Below are positions 23,423-30,389 of a stretch of 35,970 bases of DNA, piece by piece. Made by a program: the position numbers and the translations under genes. Within the stretch, counting starts at the first letter, position 1, and every line of letters begins with the position of its first letter. Location of the stretch: assembly GCF_001468285.1 (NCBI RefSeq), contig NZ_LNSB01000052.1, positions 1 through 35,970 of the forward strand, in the 5' to 3' direction. Under the pieces are notes generated by a model. The model was not told the DNA's origin, did not search any database, and saw nothing but the letters and a program-made list of their open reading frames with translations. The stretch is from Sphingopyxis sp. HIX. GTDB taxonomy: Bacteria; Pseudomonadota; Alphaproteobacteria; Sphingomonadales; Sphingomonadaceae.

Positions 23423-23469
23423 TGGCCCGGCACGCTTCGAGGGGGGGGGAGGGAATACGCGCCGGGCCA
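23423..23469. other. Stem-loop with poly-G tract upstream of entericidin-like gene
   Basis: TGGCCCGGC (23423-23431) and GCCGGGCCA (23461-23469) form a perfect 9-bp stem whose loop holds nine Gs (23441-23449) followed by AGGG. A second run of seven Gs lies at 23490-23496. The rest of 23388-23611 holds CGATTC/GAATCG/CGATTC alternating repeats near 23577-23601 and no gene. Homopolymers of this length are prone to slippage. Whether this matters for the entericidin-like promoter is unknown. Confidence 0.5.
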
Positions 23470-23611
23470 ATGTTGCTGAGCAGCGCTGCGGGGGGGCGAT
23501 GACCGCTGCTCATATGGGAAACGACCGGTGCGGTGGATAAGTTCCCAAAAAAAGCTGGGGAGGCGAAATTTTTTTCGATTCTTTTGAATCGCTTGCGATT
23601 CCAGCACTTTG

Positions 23612-25036
23612 TCAGCCGAACGAGGTGAGCCCGCTGGCGACGGCGAGGCCGAGGAAGGCCAGGAAGCCCATCGAATCCGTCGTCATCGTCACGAAAATCG
23701 AGCTCGCGACCGCCGGATCCTGATCGAGCCGGTCGAGCAGAAGCGGGATCGCGACCCCCGCGACCCCGGCGACGAAGATGTTGACGATCATCGCCGCGGC
23801 GATGACGCCGCCGAGCAGCGGGTTGCCGAACCACAGTGCGGTTGCGACCCCGGCGATCGCGGCGATCGTGCCGCCGTTGAGCAAGGCGATCTTCATTTCG
23901 CGGAAGATGGCGCGCCAGCTGTTCGAATCGGTGAGCTGGTTCATCGCGAGCGCACGGACGGTCACCGCGAGCGTCTGGGTGCCCGCATTGCCGCCGACCC
24001 CCGCGACGATCGGCATCAGCGCGGCGAGCGCGACCATATGTTCGATCGCGCCGCCGAAAAAGGCGACGACGCTCGACGCGACGAGCGCGGTGCCGAGATT
24101 GGCGACGAGCCAGCGGACGCGCGCCACATACGTATCGCGGATCGGTTCGTTGATGTCGCCGTCGCCGGCGCCCGACAGGCGCAGGATATCCTCGCCGGCC
24201 TCTTCCTGGATGATGTGGACGACGTCGTCGACGGTGATCATCCCGACGAGGCGTCCGGCCTTGTCGACGACCGCGGCCGAGATCAGCGCATATTTCTGGA
24301 AGCGGAGGGCAACCTCTTCCTGGTCCATGTCGACCGGGATCAACGTCTGTTCGCGCTTCATCACGTCGCCGATCGCGATGTCGCGCGGGGTGCGCAGGAT
24401 CCAGCTCAATTGGCAGGTGCCGACCGGTTTGTGCAGCGGGTCGACGACGAAGATTTCCCAGAAATCGCTGGTCAGCTCGGTGTCTTCGCGCAGCCGGTCG
24501 ATGACGTCGCCGACGGTGACATGTTCGGGCACCGCGACGAATTCGCGCTGCATCAGGCGCCCGGCGGTTTCCTCGGGGAAGGAGAGCGCGTCCTCGATCG
24601 CGGCGCGATCCTCGGGCTCCATCGCCTCGAGCACCGCCTGCTGCTCGTCCTCCTCCATGTCCTCGATGATCGCGACGGCGTCGTCGGTATCGAGTTCGGA
24701 GGCGAGCTCGGCGACTTGCTCGGGCGCGAGCAGGTCGATCAGCTCCTCGCGCACATAGTCGTTCATTTCCGCGAGCACGTCGGCGGAGAGCAGGTCGCCG
24801 ATCACCGCGGCGAGCATCGGGCGCTCGTCGGCGCGCGCGAGCTCGAACAGGTCGGCGATGTCGGCGGGGTGCAGGCGGCCGATACGCTCGCGCGCGGCTT
24901 CGCCCTCGCCGGCCTCGGCGAGGTCGATCACGTCGCGGACGAATTCGGGCTTCAGCCGGTCGTCCTCGTCGAGTTCGGTTTCGGGGGCCTCGACCAGCAC
25001 GTCGTCGGGCGGCAGGGAATCTTCGCGTTTGTCCAT
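23612..25036 (-). CDS. mgtE: MgtE-type magnesium transporter
   Basis: This 474-residue membrane protein has an N-terminal MgtE_N superhelical domain (about 35-145), two CBS domains (about 150-270; LMQREFVAVPEHVTVGDV and the DVMKREQTLIPVD repeat) and five C-terminal membrane helices. The pore motif PIVAGVGGNAGTQTLAV is clear. It imports Mg2+, with the cytoplasmic domains closing the pore when Mg2+ is plentiful. The ATG at 25036 is chosen because GGGAGGA lies 7-8 bases upstream; 22 more codons are open before it. I saw no M-box or other riboswitch in the 155-base divergent region. That region holds only an inverted repeat, GCCCGCGC/GCGCGGGC, at 25081-25114. Confidence 0.95.
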   Translation of the reverse strand: MDKREDSLPPDDVLVEAPETELDEDDRLKPEFVRDVIDLAEAGEGEAARERIGRLHPADIADLFELARADERPMLAAVIGDLLSADVLAEMNDYVREELIDLLAPEQVAELASELDTDDAVAIIEDMEEDEQQAVLEAMEPEDRAAIEDALSFPEETAGRLMQREFVAVPEHVTVGDVIDRLREDTELTSDFWEIFVVDPLHKPVGTCQLSWILRTPRDIAIGDVMKREQTLIPVDMDQEEVALRFQKYALISAAVVDKAGRLVGMITVDDVVHIIQEEAGEDILRLSGAGDGDINEPIRDTYVARVRWLVANLGTALVASSVVAFFGGAIEHMVALAALMPIVAGVGGNAGTQTLAVTVRALAMNQLTDSNSWRAIFREMKIALLNGGTIAAIAGVATALWFGNPLLGGVIAAAMIVNIFVAGVAGVAIPLLLDRLDQDPAVASSIFVTMTTDSMGFLAFLGLAVASGLTSFG

Positions 25037-25191
25037 CGCGCGGTCCTCCCTGGCTGTGCGGTGTCTCTGCCTCCCCCTAGGCCCGCGCCTGCGATAAGGC
25101 AACGCCGCGCGGGCGGGCTGCGCAATTTCTGCGTGGCATTAAGGCGCCGCGCGGCTATGGGACCGCCAATCCCCTTTTTCAGGAGCTTTCC

Positions 25192-25641
25192 ATGACCGAA
25201 CAGACCCTCACCCTGTCGCTGTCGACCGGCGACGTCGTCATCCGCCTGCGCCCCGACCTCGCACCGCTGCACGTCGAGCGCATCGCCGGCCTCGCCAAGG
25301 AAGGCTTTTACGACGGCGTCGTGTTCCACCGCGTGATCCCGGGCTTCATGGCGCAGGGCGGCGACCCGACGGGCACCGGCATGGGCGGCAGCCCGCTGCC
25401 CGACCTGCCGCAGGAATTCAACGCCGAGCCGCACGTCCGCGGCGTGTGCTCGATGGCGCGCTCGCAGAACCCGAACAGCGCGAACAGCCAATTCTTCATC
25501 TGCTTCGACGACGCGCGCTTCCTCGACCGCCAGTATACCGTGTGGGGCGAAGTGATCGAGGGCATGGAAAATGTCGACGCGCTGCCCAAGGGCGAGCCGC
25601 CGCGCGAGCCGGGCAAGATCGTCAAGGCGACCGTCGCCTGA
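25192..25641 (+). CDS. Cyclophilin-type peptidyl-prolyl isomerase
   Basis: This 149-residue protein has the cyclophilin core: FHRVIPGFMAQGGDPTGTG with catalytic Arg47, Phe52 and Gln55, then SMARSQNPNSANSQFFICFDD. There is no signal peptide, so it is the cytoplasmic (PpiB-like) form that speeds cis-trans change at prolyl bonds during folding. CAGGAG lies 8 bases before the ATG. It is divergent from mgtE and followed by a twin-hairpin repeat. Confidence 0.95.
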   Translation: MTEQTLTLSLSTGDVVIRLRPDLAPLHVERIAGLAKEGFYDGVVFHRVIPGFMAQGGDPTGTGMGGSPLPDLPQEFNAEPHVRGVCSMARSQNPNSANSQFFICFDDARFLDRQYTVWGEVIEGMENVDALPKGEPPREPGKIVKATVA

Positions 25642-25648
25642 TTTGGCG

Positions 25649-25722
25649 TCGCCCCCGCGCAGGCGGGGGCCGCCATCGGCCTAGCGCAACGCCTCCGGTG
25701 GCCCCCGCCTTCGCGGGGGCGA
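25649..25722. repeat. Twin-hairpin intergenic repeat
   Basis: Two near-identical GC-rich hairpins lie in opposite orientation: GCCCCCGCGCAGGCGGGGGC (about 25651-25670) and GCCCCCGCCTTCGCGGGGGC (25701-25720), with about 30 bases between. The outer sequences are also mutually complementary. The pair stands between the converging cyclophilin and nitronate monooxygenase genes. It looks like a REP-type pair and would also stop transcription from both sides. Confidence 0.75.
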
Positions 25723-25729
25723 CGGTTGA

Positions 25730-26854
25730 TCAATCGCCGATAAAGCCGTTCAGCCGTTCGCAGGCGGCGACCCAGTCCTCCTTGAACTGCTGGACGACCT
25801 GTCCGGCGCCCATCGCCTCGTTCATCAGCCCGACGCCTTGGCCGACCCAATAGGTCGCGAGATGCTTCGCGCCTTCGTGGCCGCCTTCGGAGAGCTTGTC
25901 GACCTGGCGCAGCGCGGGTTCGCTGACCAGCGACTGGAGCGGCATCGGTAGCGGCTTGGGCGCGCCCTCGGCTTCCCAGGCGTCGGTCCAGGGCGAGCGC
26001 AGTTGGCGCGAGGGTTTGCCGGTGCGGCTCTTCGAGCGCACCGTGTCGCGCGACGAGGCGGCGAGCATCTTTTCCTTCACCACCGGGTTGGTCTCGGCCT
26101 CCGCCGTGGTCAGCCACACCGAGCCGGTCCAGGCGCCGTGCGCGCCCATCGCCATCGCGGCCGCCATCTGGCGCCCGGTGACGATGCCGCCGGCGGCGAG
26201 GATCGGTGTGGTCGCGCCAACGGCTTCGACCGCGGCGGCGACTTCAGGGACGAGCACCATCGTCGCGACCTCGCCGCAATGGCCGCCCGCTTCGCCGCCC
26301 GCGACGACGAGGATGTCGACCCCGGCGCGGACCTGCGCCAGCGCATGGTCGCGCGTGCCGACGAGCGCGGCGACGGGGACGTCGTTGCGCTTGCCGAGCT
26401 CGAGCATCAGCGGCGGCGGCACGCCGAGCGCGTTGGCGATCAGGCCGATCGGGTGGCGAAAGGCGACCTCGAGCAGGGCGGCAGCACCGGCGTCGCTCAT
26501 ATTGTCGCCGAGGCTGGAACTGGCCCCGCCGACGCTGCCCGCGTCGACGCCGTGCTTTTCGAGGAGATCGGCGACGAAGGCCTTATGCTCGTCGGGAATC
26601 GCGGGGCGCGCGGCTCTCTCTTCGCCCTTGCCGGCGAAGCTGTTCGGGACGATCAGGTCGACGCCATAGGGCCTGCCGCCGATATGCTGGTCGATCCATG
26701 CGAGTTCTTCCTCGAGCCGTTCGGGCGGAATGCCCGCGGCGCCGAAGACGCCCATTCCGCCCGCCTTCGACACCGCGACGACGACGTCGCGGCAGTGCGA
26801 GAAGGCGAGGAGCGGGAATTCGATGCCGAGCATCGCGCAAATGGGGGACAGCAT
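25730..26854 (-). CDS. Nitronate monooxygenase family FMN protein
   Basis: This 374-residue TIM-barrel flavoprotein belongs to the nitronate monooxygenase/2-nitropropane dioxygenase family. The N-terminus SPICAMLGIEFPLLAF, the catalytic-type His192 in VVAGGEAGGHCG and the FMN phosphate-binding segment TPILAAGGIVTGRQMAAAMAMGAHG are visible. It is longer than the classic about 320-residue enzymes, with an extra segment at about 75-125 and a longer C-terminus. Members of this subgroup act on nitronates or as enoyl reductase-like enzymes, and the substrate here is not known. GGAGAGG lies just before the ATG. A MerR-type palindrome lies 52 bases upstream in the region shared with nadC. Confidence 0.88.
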   Translation of the reverse strand: MLSPICAMLGIEFPLLAFSHCRDVVVAVSKAGGMGVFGAAGIPPERLEEELAWIDQHIGGRPYGVDLIVPNSFAGKGEERAARPAIPDEHKAFVADLLEKHGVDAGSVGGASSSLGDNMSDAGAAALLEVAFRHPIGLIANALGVPPPLMLELGKRNDVPVAALVGTRDHALAQVRAGVDILVVAGGEAGGHCGEVATMVLVPEVAAAVEAVGATTPILAAGGIVTGRQMAAAMAMGAHGAWTGSVWLTTAEAETNPVVKEKMLAASSRDTVRSKSRTGKPSRQLRSPWTDAWEAEGAPKPLPMPLQSLVSEPALRQVDKLSEGGHEGAKHLATYWVGQGVGLMNEAMGAGQVVQQFKEDWVAACERLNGFIGD

Positions 26855-26906
26855 GAACCTCTCCGATCTCTTCTATCTTCACCTGTGTCGAGCATGTCAG
26901 CGCTAG

Positions 26907-26922
26907 TTTACGTAAACGTCAA
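26907..26922. promoter_or_regulatory. MerR-type palindromic operator candidate
   Basis: TTTACGTAAACGTCAA is a near-perfect inverted repeat (TTTACG...CGTCAA), with the shorter perfect palindrome GTTTACGTAAAC at 26906-26917. It is AT-rich against a GC-rich background. It resembles operators I recall for MerR-family regulators of branched-chain amino acid and acyl-CoA breakdown (LiuR type); that match is from memory. It lies 52 bases upstream of the nitronate monooxygenase start and 36 upstream of nadC. No merR-type gene is in the window. Confidence 0.5.
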
Positions 26923-26958
26923 GTTGATTTGCTTGGGGAGCCCATTATCGCGGGCGGC

Positions 26959-27804
26959 ATGAGCGATTTTTCCCTGACCGGTTTCGACCTCGACGCCTTT
27001 GTTCGCAGCACTTTCGCCGAGGATCTGGGGGTGGGCGGCGACGTCACCTCGACCGCGGTGATCCCCGCCGACGCGCGCTTCGAGGGGGTGATGGACAGCC
27101 GCGATGCGATCACCGTCGCGGGGCTGCCGATCGCCGAAGCGTTCTTTCGCGCGCTCGATCCGGCCATGAGAATCGAGATACTGGTCGGCGAGGGCGAAAA
27201 AGTGCCCGCCGGGACCGACCTGATGCGCCTGTCGGGCAACGCCCGCGCGATGCTGACCGCCGAGCGGTCGGCGCTGAACACGGTGCAGCATCTGTCGGGG
27301 ATTGCAACGCTGACGCGGCAATATGTCGACGCGCTGGCCGGCGGGGCGACGCTGCTCGACACGCGCAAGACCATCCCGGGGCTGCGGGTGCTGGAGAAAT
27401 ATGCGACGCGAATGGGCGGCGCGACCAACCATCGCATGGGCCTGTGGGACGCGGCGATGATCAAGGACAATCATGTCGCGGTCGCGGGGTCGGTCGAGGA
27501 AGCGGTGCGCCGCGCGGTCGCCGCCGGAATCGCCAACATCATCGTCGAGGTCGACCGCGTCGACCAGGTCGAACTGGCGCTCTCCGCGGGCGCGACGCAT
27601 CTGCTGCTCGACAATATGGACCTCGCGATGCTGCGCGAATCGGTCGCCATCGTCGGCGGGCGCGTGCCGACCGAGGCGTCGGGCGGGGTACGGCTCGACA
27701 CGATCGGCGCGATCGGCGCGACCGGGGTGACCTATGTGTCGGTCGGGCGGCTGACGCAGTCGGCGCCGGCGGCGGACATCGGGCTCGATTTTGCGCTGGC
27801 CTAG
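26959..27804 (+). CDS. nadC: Nicotinate-nucleotide pyrophosphorylase (carboxylating)
   Basis: This 281-residue cytoplasmic enzyme (quinolinate phosphoribosyltransferase) turns quinolinate and PRPP into nicotinate mononucleotide in NAD synthesis. The N-terminal domain contains EDLGVGGDVTSTA. The barrel has LNTVQHLSGIAT, the DTRKTIPGLRVLEKYA block and HRMGLWDAAMIKDNH, and the phosphate-binding end is EASGGVRLDTI. The ATG at 26959 gives MSDFSLTGFDL; a TTG ten codons upstream is open but has no support. nadA and nadB are not here. Its last 14 bases overlap the next gene. Confidence 0.95.
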   Translation: MSDFSLTGFDLDAFVRSTFAEDLGVGGDVTSTAVIPADARFEGVMDSRDAITVAGLPIAEAFFRALDPAMRIEILVGEGEKVPAGTDLMRLSGNARAMLTAERSALNTVQHLSGIATLTRQYVDALAGGATLLDTRKTIPGLRVLEKYATRMGGATNHRMGLWDAAMIKDNHVAVAGSVEEAVRRAVAAGIANIIVEVDRVDQVELALSAGATHLLLDNMDLAMLRESVAIVGGRVPTEASGGVRLDTIGAIGATGVTYVSVGRLTQSAPAADIGLDFALA

Positions 27805-28510
27805 CGCCGCCGCGGCGCTGCTCGCGCTCGCCCCCACTGCCGTCCAGGCGCAGGCCTTGGCGTGCAAGGCGCCCGACCGCATTGCCGTCCCGCGGATCGA
27901 ACAGCCGCGGCGCGGCGAGCCGGTGCGCACGCCGCCGACCGCGGGCTATCTGCTGAGCCTCAGCTGGTCGCCGCAGCATTGCGCGGGGGTGCGCGATGCG
28001 AAGGATAAACGCGACCGCTTCCAATGTTCGGGCGAGAACGGGCGCTTCGGCTGGGTGCTGCACGGGCTGTGGCCCGAGGCGGCGAACCCCGGCTATCCGC
28101 AATGGTGCCGCCCGGCGAAGATCGTGCCGCAGCCGGTGCTGAAGCGGCATCTGTGCATGACGCCCTCGGCGCAGCTGCTGCAGCATGAATGGGCGAAGCA
28201 CGGCACGTGCATGAGCCCGAACCCCGCGGCCTATTTCAAATCGGCGTCGATCCTGTTTGAGACCGTGCGTTTTCCCGACATGGGCAAGCTCGCGGCCAAG
28301 CCGCAGACCGCGGGGTCGATCCGCGCGGCGTTCATCGCGGTGAACAAGGGGATACGGCCCGAGATGCTGGCCGTGTCGGCCGACGACAAGGGATGGCTGA
28401 AAGAGGTGCGCTTCTGCTTGGGGCCGCGGATGAAACCGCGACGCTGCGCGAGTTTCCAGCGCGGGCTGGACGACAAGAGGGTGGTGCGCGTGCGAGCGAT
28501 GCCGCGTTAA
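27791..28510 (+). CDS. Secreted ribonuclease T2 family enzyme
   Basis: This 239-residue protein begins with a signal peptide (RWPSAAAALLALAPTAVQAQA, split near residue 20). Both catalytic segments of the RNase T2 family follow: CAS I as VLHGLWPE with His91 and CAS II as HEWAKHGTC with His132, Glu133 and His137. Several cysteines suit a disulfide-bonded periplasmic or secreted enzyme that degrades RNA without metal. The only start that yields the signal peptide is TTG at 27791, inside the last codons of nadC, so a 14-base overlap and weak or coupled translation are expected. Two hairpins and a T-run follow. Confidence 0.9.
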   Translation: MRWPSAAAALLALAPTAVQAQALACKAPDRIAVPRIEQPRRGEPVRTPPTAGYLLSLSWSPQHCAGVRDAKDKRDRFQCSGENGRFGWVLHGLWPEAANPGYPQWCRPAKIVPQPVLKRHLCMTPSAQLLQHEWAKHGTCMSPNPAAYFKSASILFETVRFPDMGKLAAKPQTAGSIRAAFIAVNKGIRPEMLAVSADDKGWLKEVRFCLGPRMKPRRCASFQRGLDDKRVVRVRAMPR

Positions 28511-28526
28511 CGCTCGCAGCGCGCGG

Positions 28527-28575
28527 CGTCCCGCGGCGGGACGTGCCCGGACGCGCCGGGCGTTAACGACTTTTT
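28527..28575 (+). terminator. Tandem hairpins and T-run after the RNase T2 gene
   Basis: CGTCCCG/CGGGACG around CGG (28527-28543) and GCCCGG/CCGGGC around ACGCG (28545-28561) are perfect stems. A run of five Ts lies at 28571-28575, nine bases after the second stem. That spacing is longer than ideal, but the pair probably ends the nadC-RNase T2 transcript. Its 3' end overlaps the CtrA-type box. Confidence 0.55.
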
Positions 28576-28577
28576 AA
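28563..28577 (+). promoter_or_regulatory. CtrA-type binding box
   Basis: TTAACGACTTTTTAA followed by CC is an exact TTAA-N7-TTAA match to the CtrA consensus, 38 bases upstream of the small membrane protein gene. A GACTC (GANTC, the CcrM methylation site) lies at 28585-28589, between box and gene. Three copies of CGTTAACG (28505, 28561, 28589) surround it. TTAA is rare in this window, and I found no second full box. CtrA and CcrM are known cell-cycle regulators of alphaproteobacteria; binding here is inferred. Confidence 0.65.
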
Positions 28578-28615
28578 CCTTATCGACTCGTTAACGCAGG
28601 CGTAGCTTGCGGGGC

Positions 28616-28849
28616 ATGGACGAATTCGACTCCGAGCTTCGCATCGATATCCGCGACCGCATCCGCGACCATGGCCAGCGTCAGCTGGTCATCGCACGCA
28701 TGAGCGCGCCCGCCGACTGGCAGGGCGCACTGCGCCACGCGATCCAGCAGCACCGCGAGCCGGTGAAGGTCTTCAAGGGATCGGACCTGAAGCTGTTCGT
28801 GCAGAGCTTCCTGATGTTCTTTACGGCAGCGATGGTGTTTTTGATGTGA
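28616..28849 (+). CDS. Small single-helix membrane protein, unknown
   Basis: I do not recognise a named family for this 77-residue protein. The first about 55 residues are highly charged (MDEFDSELRIDIRDRIRDHG, then a Gln/His-rich part). The end, LFVQSFLMFFTAAMVFLM, is a C-terminal membrane helix, so it looks tail-anchored with the body in the cytoplasm. The ATG at 28616 follows GCGGGG at short range; a TTG three codons upstream is also open. The promoter region holds a CtrA-type box and a GANTC site, suggesting cell-cycle control. It is monocistronic, with a convergent transporter gene downstream. Confidence 0.78.
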   Translation: MDEFDSELRIDIRDRIRDHGQRQLVIARMSAPADWQGALRHAIQQHREPVKVFKGSDLKLFVQSFLMFFTAAMVFLM

Positions 28850-28881
28850 TGTGCCGTTGCGGGCAACAGTAGCTGCCGCAA

Positions 28882-28912
28882 AATCTTCTCCACGCGAAGC
28901 GTTGGGGAGGAT
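28882..28912. repeat. Palindromic repeat half-unit
   Basis: AATCTTCTCC, then ACGCGAAGCGT, then TGGGGAGGAT is an imperfect palindrome with a GCGAAGC core. It closely matches the end units of the element at 1-187. It lies between the small membrane protein and the convergent MFS gene and could also work as a terminator stem. Confidence 0.65.
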
Positions 28913-28914
28913 CT

Positions 28915-30267
28915 TTAGACCCGAACGCCTTCATCCTCGTCGCCGGCCTTTGCCGGGCCATCGTCGCACGCCTTGTGCAGCTTGACCGCCAGCCAAGCCG
29001 AGATGATGCACATCACCGCGCTCATCAGCAGCTGGTCGACGACGCCGATGCCGACGAGGCCGAGGCCGATCGCCAGCAGCGAGCCCGCGACCATCGCGCC
29101 CGAATTGACGATATTGTTCGCCGCGACCGTGCGCGCGGTCTGGTCCTTGGGCACGGTGGTGGTGAGGAAGGCGTAGAGCGGCACCACGAACATGCCGCCG
29201 CTGATCGCGATGCCGAGCAGCGCGCCGAGCAGCGGGATGACGTCGGCGTGGCCGAGGAAGCCGTCGATGCCGTACATCACGCCCGAGGGATCATGTTCCC
29301 AGTTGCGGCACACCCAGTAGAAGGCGAGCACGAAGACGCCCATCACGATGACGCTGGCGGGGCTGTAGCGCGCCGAGACCTGGCCCTTGAGCAGGCGGTT
29401 GACCGCGACCGAGCCGATCGCGATGCCGATCGAGAAGATCGCGAGGAACAGGCTGGCGACGCTCTTGTCGGCGTGGAGGATGTTCTTCACCAGCGGCGGG
29501 AACTGGATGAACAGCACCGCGCCGATCGTCCAGAAGAAGCTGATCGAGAGGATCGCGAGATAGAGGCGCGGGATGTGCATCGTGCCGCGCACCAGCGTGA
29601 TCGACGAACGCACGATGTGCCAGTCGATGCCATGTTCCTCATGCTCGGGCGGCGCGGGGGGAACCTTGCGGCCGGTCCAGTAGCCGAGCGCGGCGACGAG
29701 CACGACGCCGAGCGCGGCCCATTCGACCTCGATGACCCCGGCGAGGATCGTGCCCGCGAGGATCGCGATATAGGTGCCCGCCTCGACCAGCCCGGTGCCC
29801 GCGAGCACCTCGTCGCTTTTGAGGTGCTGCGGCAGGATCGCATATTTGATCGGGCCGAAGAAGGTCGAGTGGATGCCCATCGCGAAAAGCGCGAGCATCA
29901 TCAGCGGGATGGCGAGCAGGTGGACCGCAAAGCCCATCCACGCGAGCACGAGCCCGAGCCCGCCGACGAGCATGATCAAAATCTCGCAGAATTTGACGAT
30001 GCGGATGATCCGCGCCTTGTCGCGCGTGTCGGCGAGCTGGCCCGCGAGCGCCGAGAGCAGGAAGAAGGGGATGATGAACAGCGCCGTTGCGACCGCGCTG
30101 AACATCGTTTCGGAGGCTTCGTCGTTGAACACGCCATAGACGACGAACAACACCATCGCGTTCTTGAACAGATTGTCGTTGAACGCGCCGAGCAGCTGGG
30201 TGACGAAGAGGGGCAGGAACCGGCGTTGCTTCAACAGCGCAAAAGAGCCGGTCATGCGTGGTTCCAT
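28915..30267 (-). CDS. MFS transporter, LplT-like
   Basis: This 450-residue membrane protein has about 12 helices. The N-terminus RFLPLFVTQLLGAFNDNLFKNAMVLF is the hallmark of the LplT/2-acyl-GPE transporter branch of the major facilitator superfamily. QLADTRDKARIIRIVKF is the loop 2-3 motif, and STFFGPIKYAILPQ is also typical. LplT flips lysophospholipids inward for re-acylation, and in many proteobacteria it is next to or fused with the Aas acyltransferase. Here it is stand-alone and no aas gene is near, so the substrate is inferred. Two starts are possible (30267 or 30255), neither with a strong ribosome site. pgsA is divergent on its upstream side. Confidence 0.85.
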   Translation of the reverse strand: MEPRMTGSFALLKQRRFLPLFVTQLLGAFNDNLFKNAMVLFVVYGVFNDEASETMFSAVATALFIIPFFLLSALAGQLADTRDKARIIRIVKFCEILIMLVGGLGLVLAWMGFAVHLLAIPLMMLALFAMGIHSTFFGPIKYAILPQHLKSDEVLAGTGLVEAGTYIAILAGTILAGVIEVEWAALGVVLVAALGYWTGRKVPPAPPEHEEHGIDWHIVRSSITLVRGTMHIPRLYLAILSISFFWTIGAVLFIQFPPLVKNILHADKSVASLFLAIFSIGIAIGSVAVNRLLKGQVSARYSPASVIVMGVFVLAFYWVCRNWEHDPSGVMYGIDGFLGHADVIPLLGALLGIAISGGMFVVPLYAFLTTTVPKDQTARTVAANNIVNSGAMVAGSLLAIGLGLVGIGVVDQLLMSAVMCIISAWLAVKLHKACDDGPAKAGDEDEGVRV

Positions 30268-30389
30268 CCCGTTAAAAATCGCGCGAGCATCCGATGTCCC
30301 CCCGGCAATATGGTTGTCGCCCGGCGGGCTTATCGGCTAGGGCGGACAGGGTCAAAGCCTAAAGGCCGCGCAAGCGGGAAACAGGGGTC

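Noticed and set aside
23577..23601. Alternating CGATTC/GAATCG/CGATTC repeats as an intrinsic terminator for mgtE
   Set aside because: On the minus strand the stem is followed by A-rich, not T-rich, sequence, so it does not fit a rho-independent terminator.
25037..25191. Possible M-box magnesium riboswitch before mgtE
   Set aside because: The 155-base region shows only one inverted repeat and none of the conserved M-box segments I would expect.
23609..25195. 528-residue plus-strand open frame
   Set aside because: It lies opposite mgtE, which has complete CBS and pore motifs. The translation shows only biased Asp/Arg/Gly composition.
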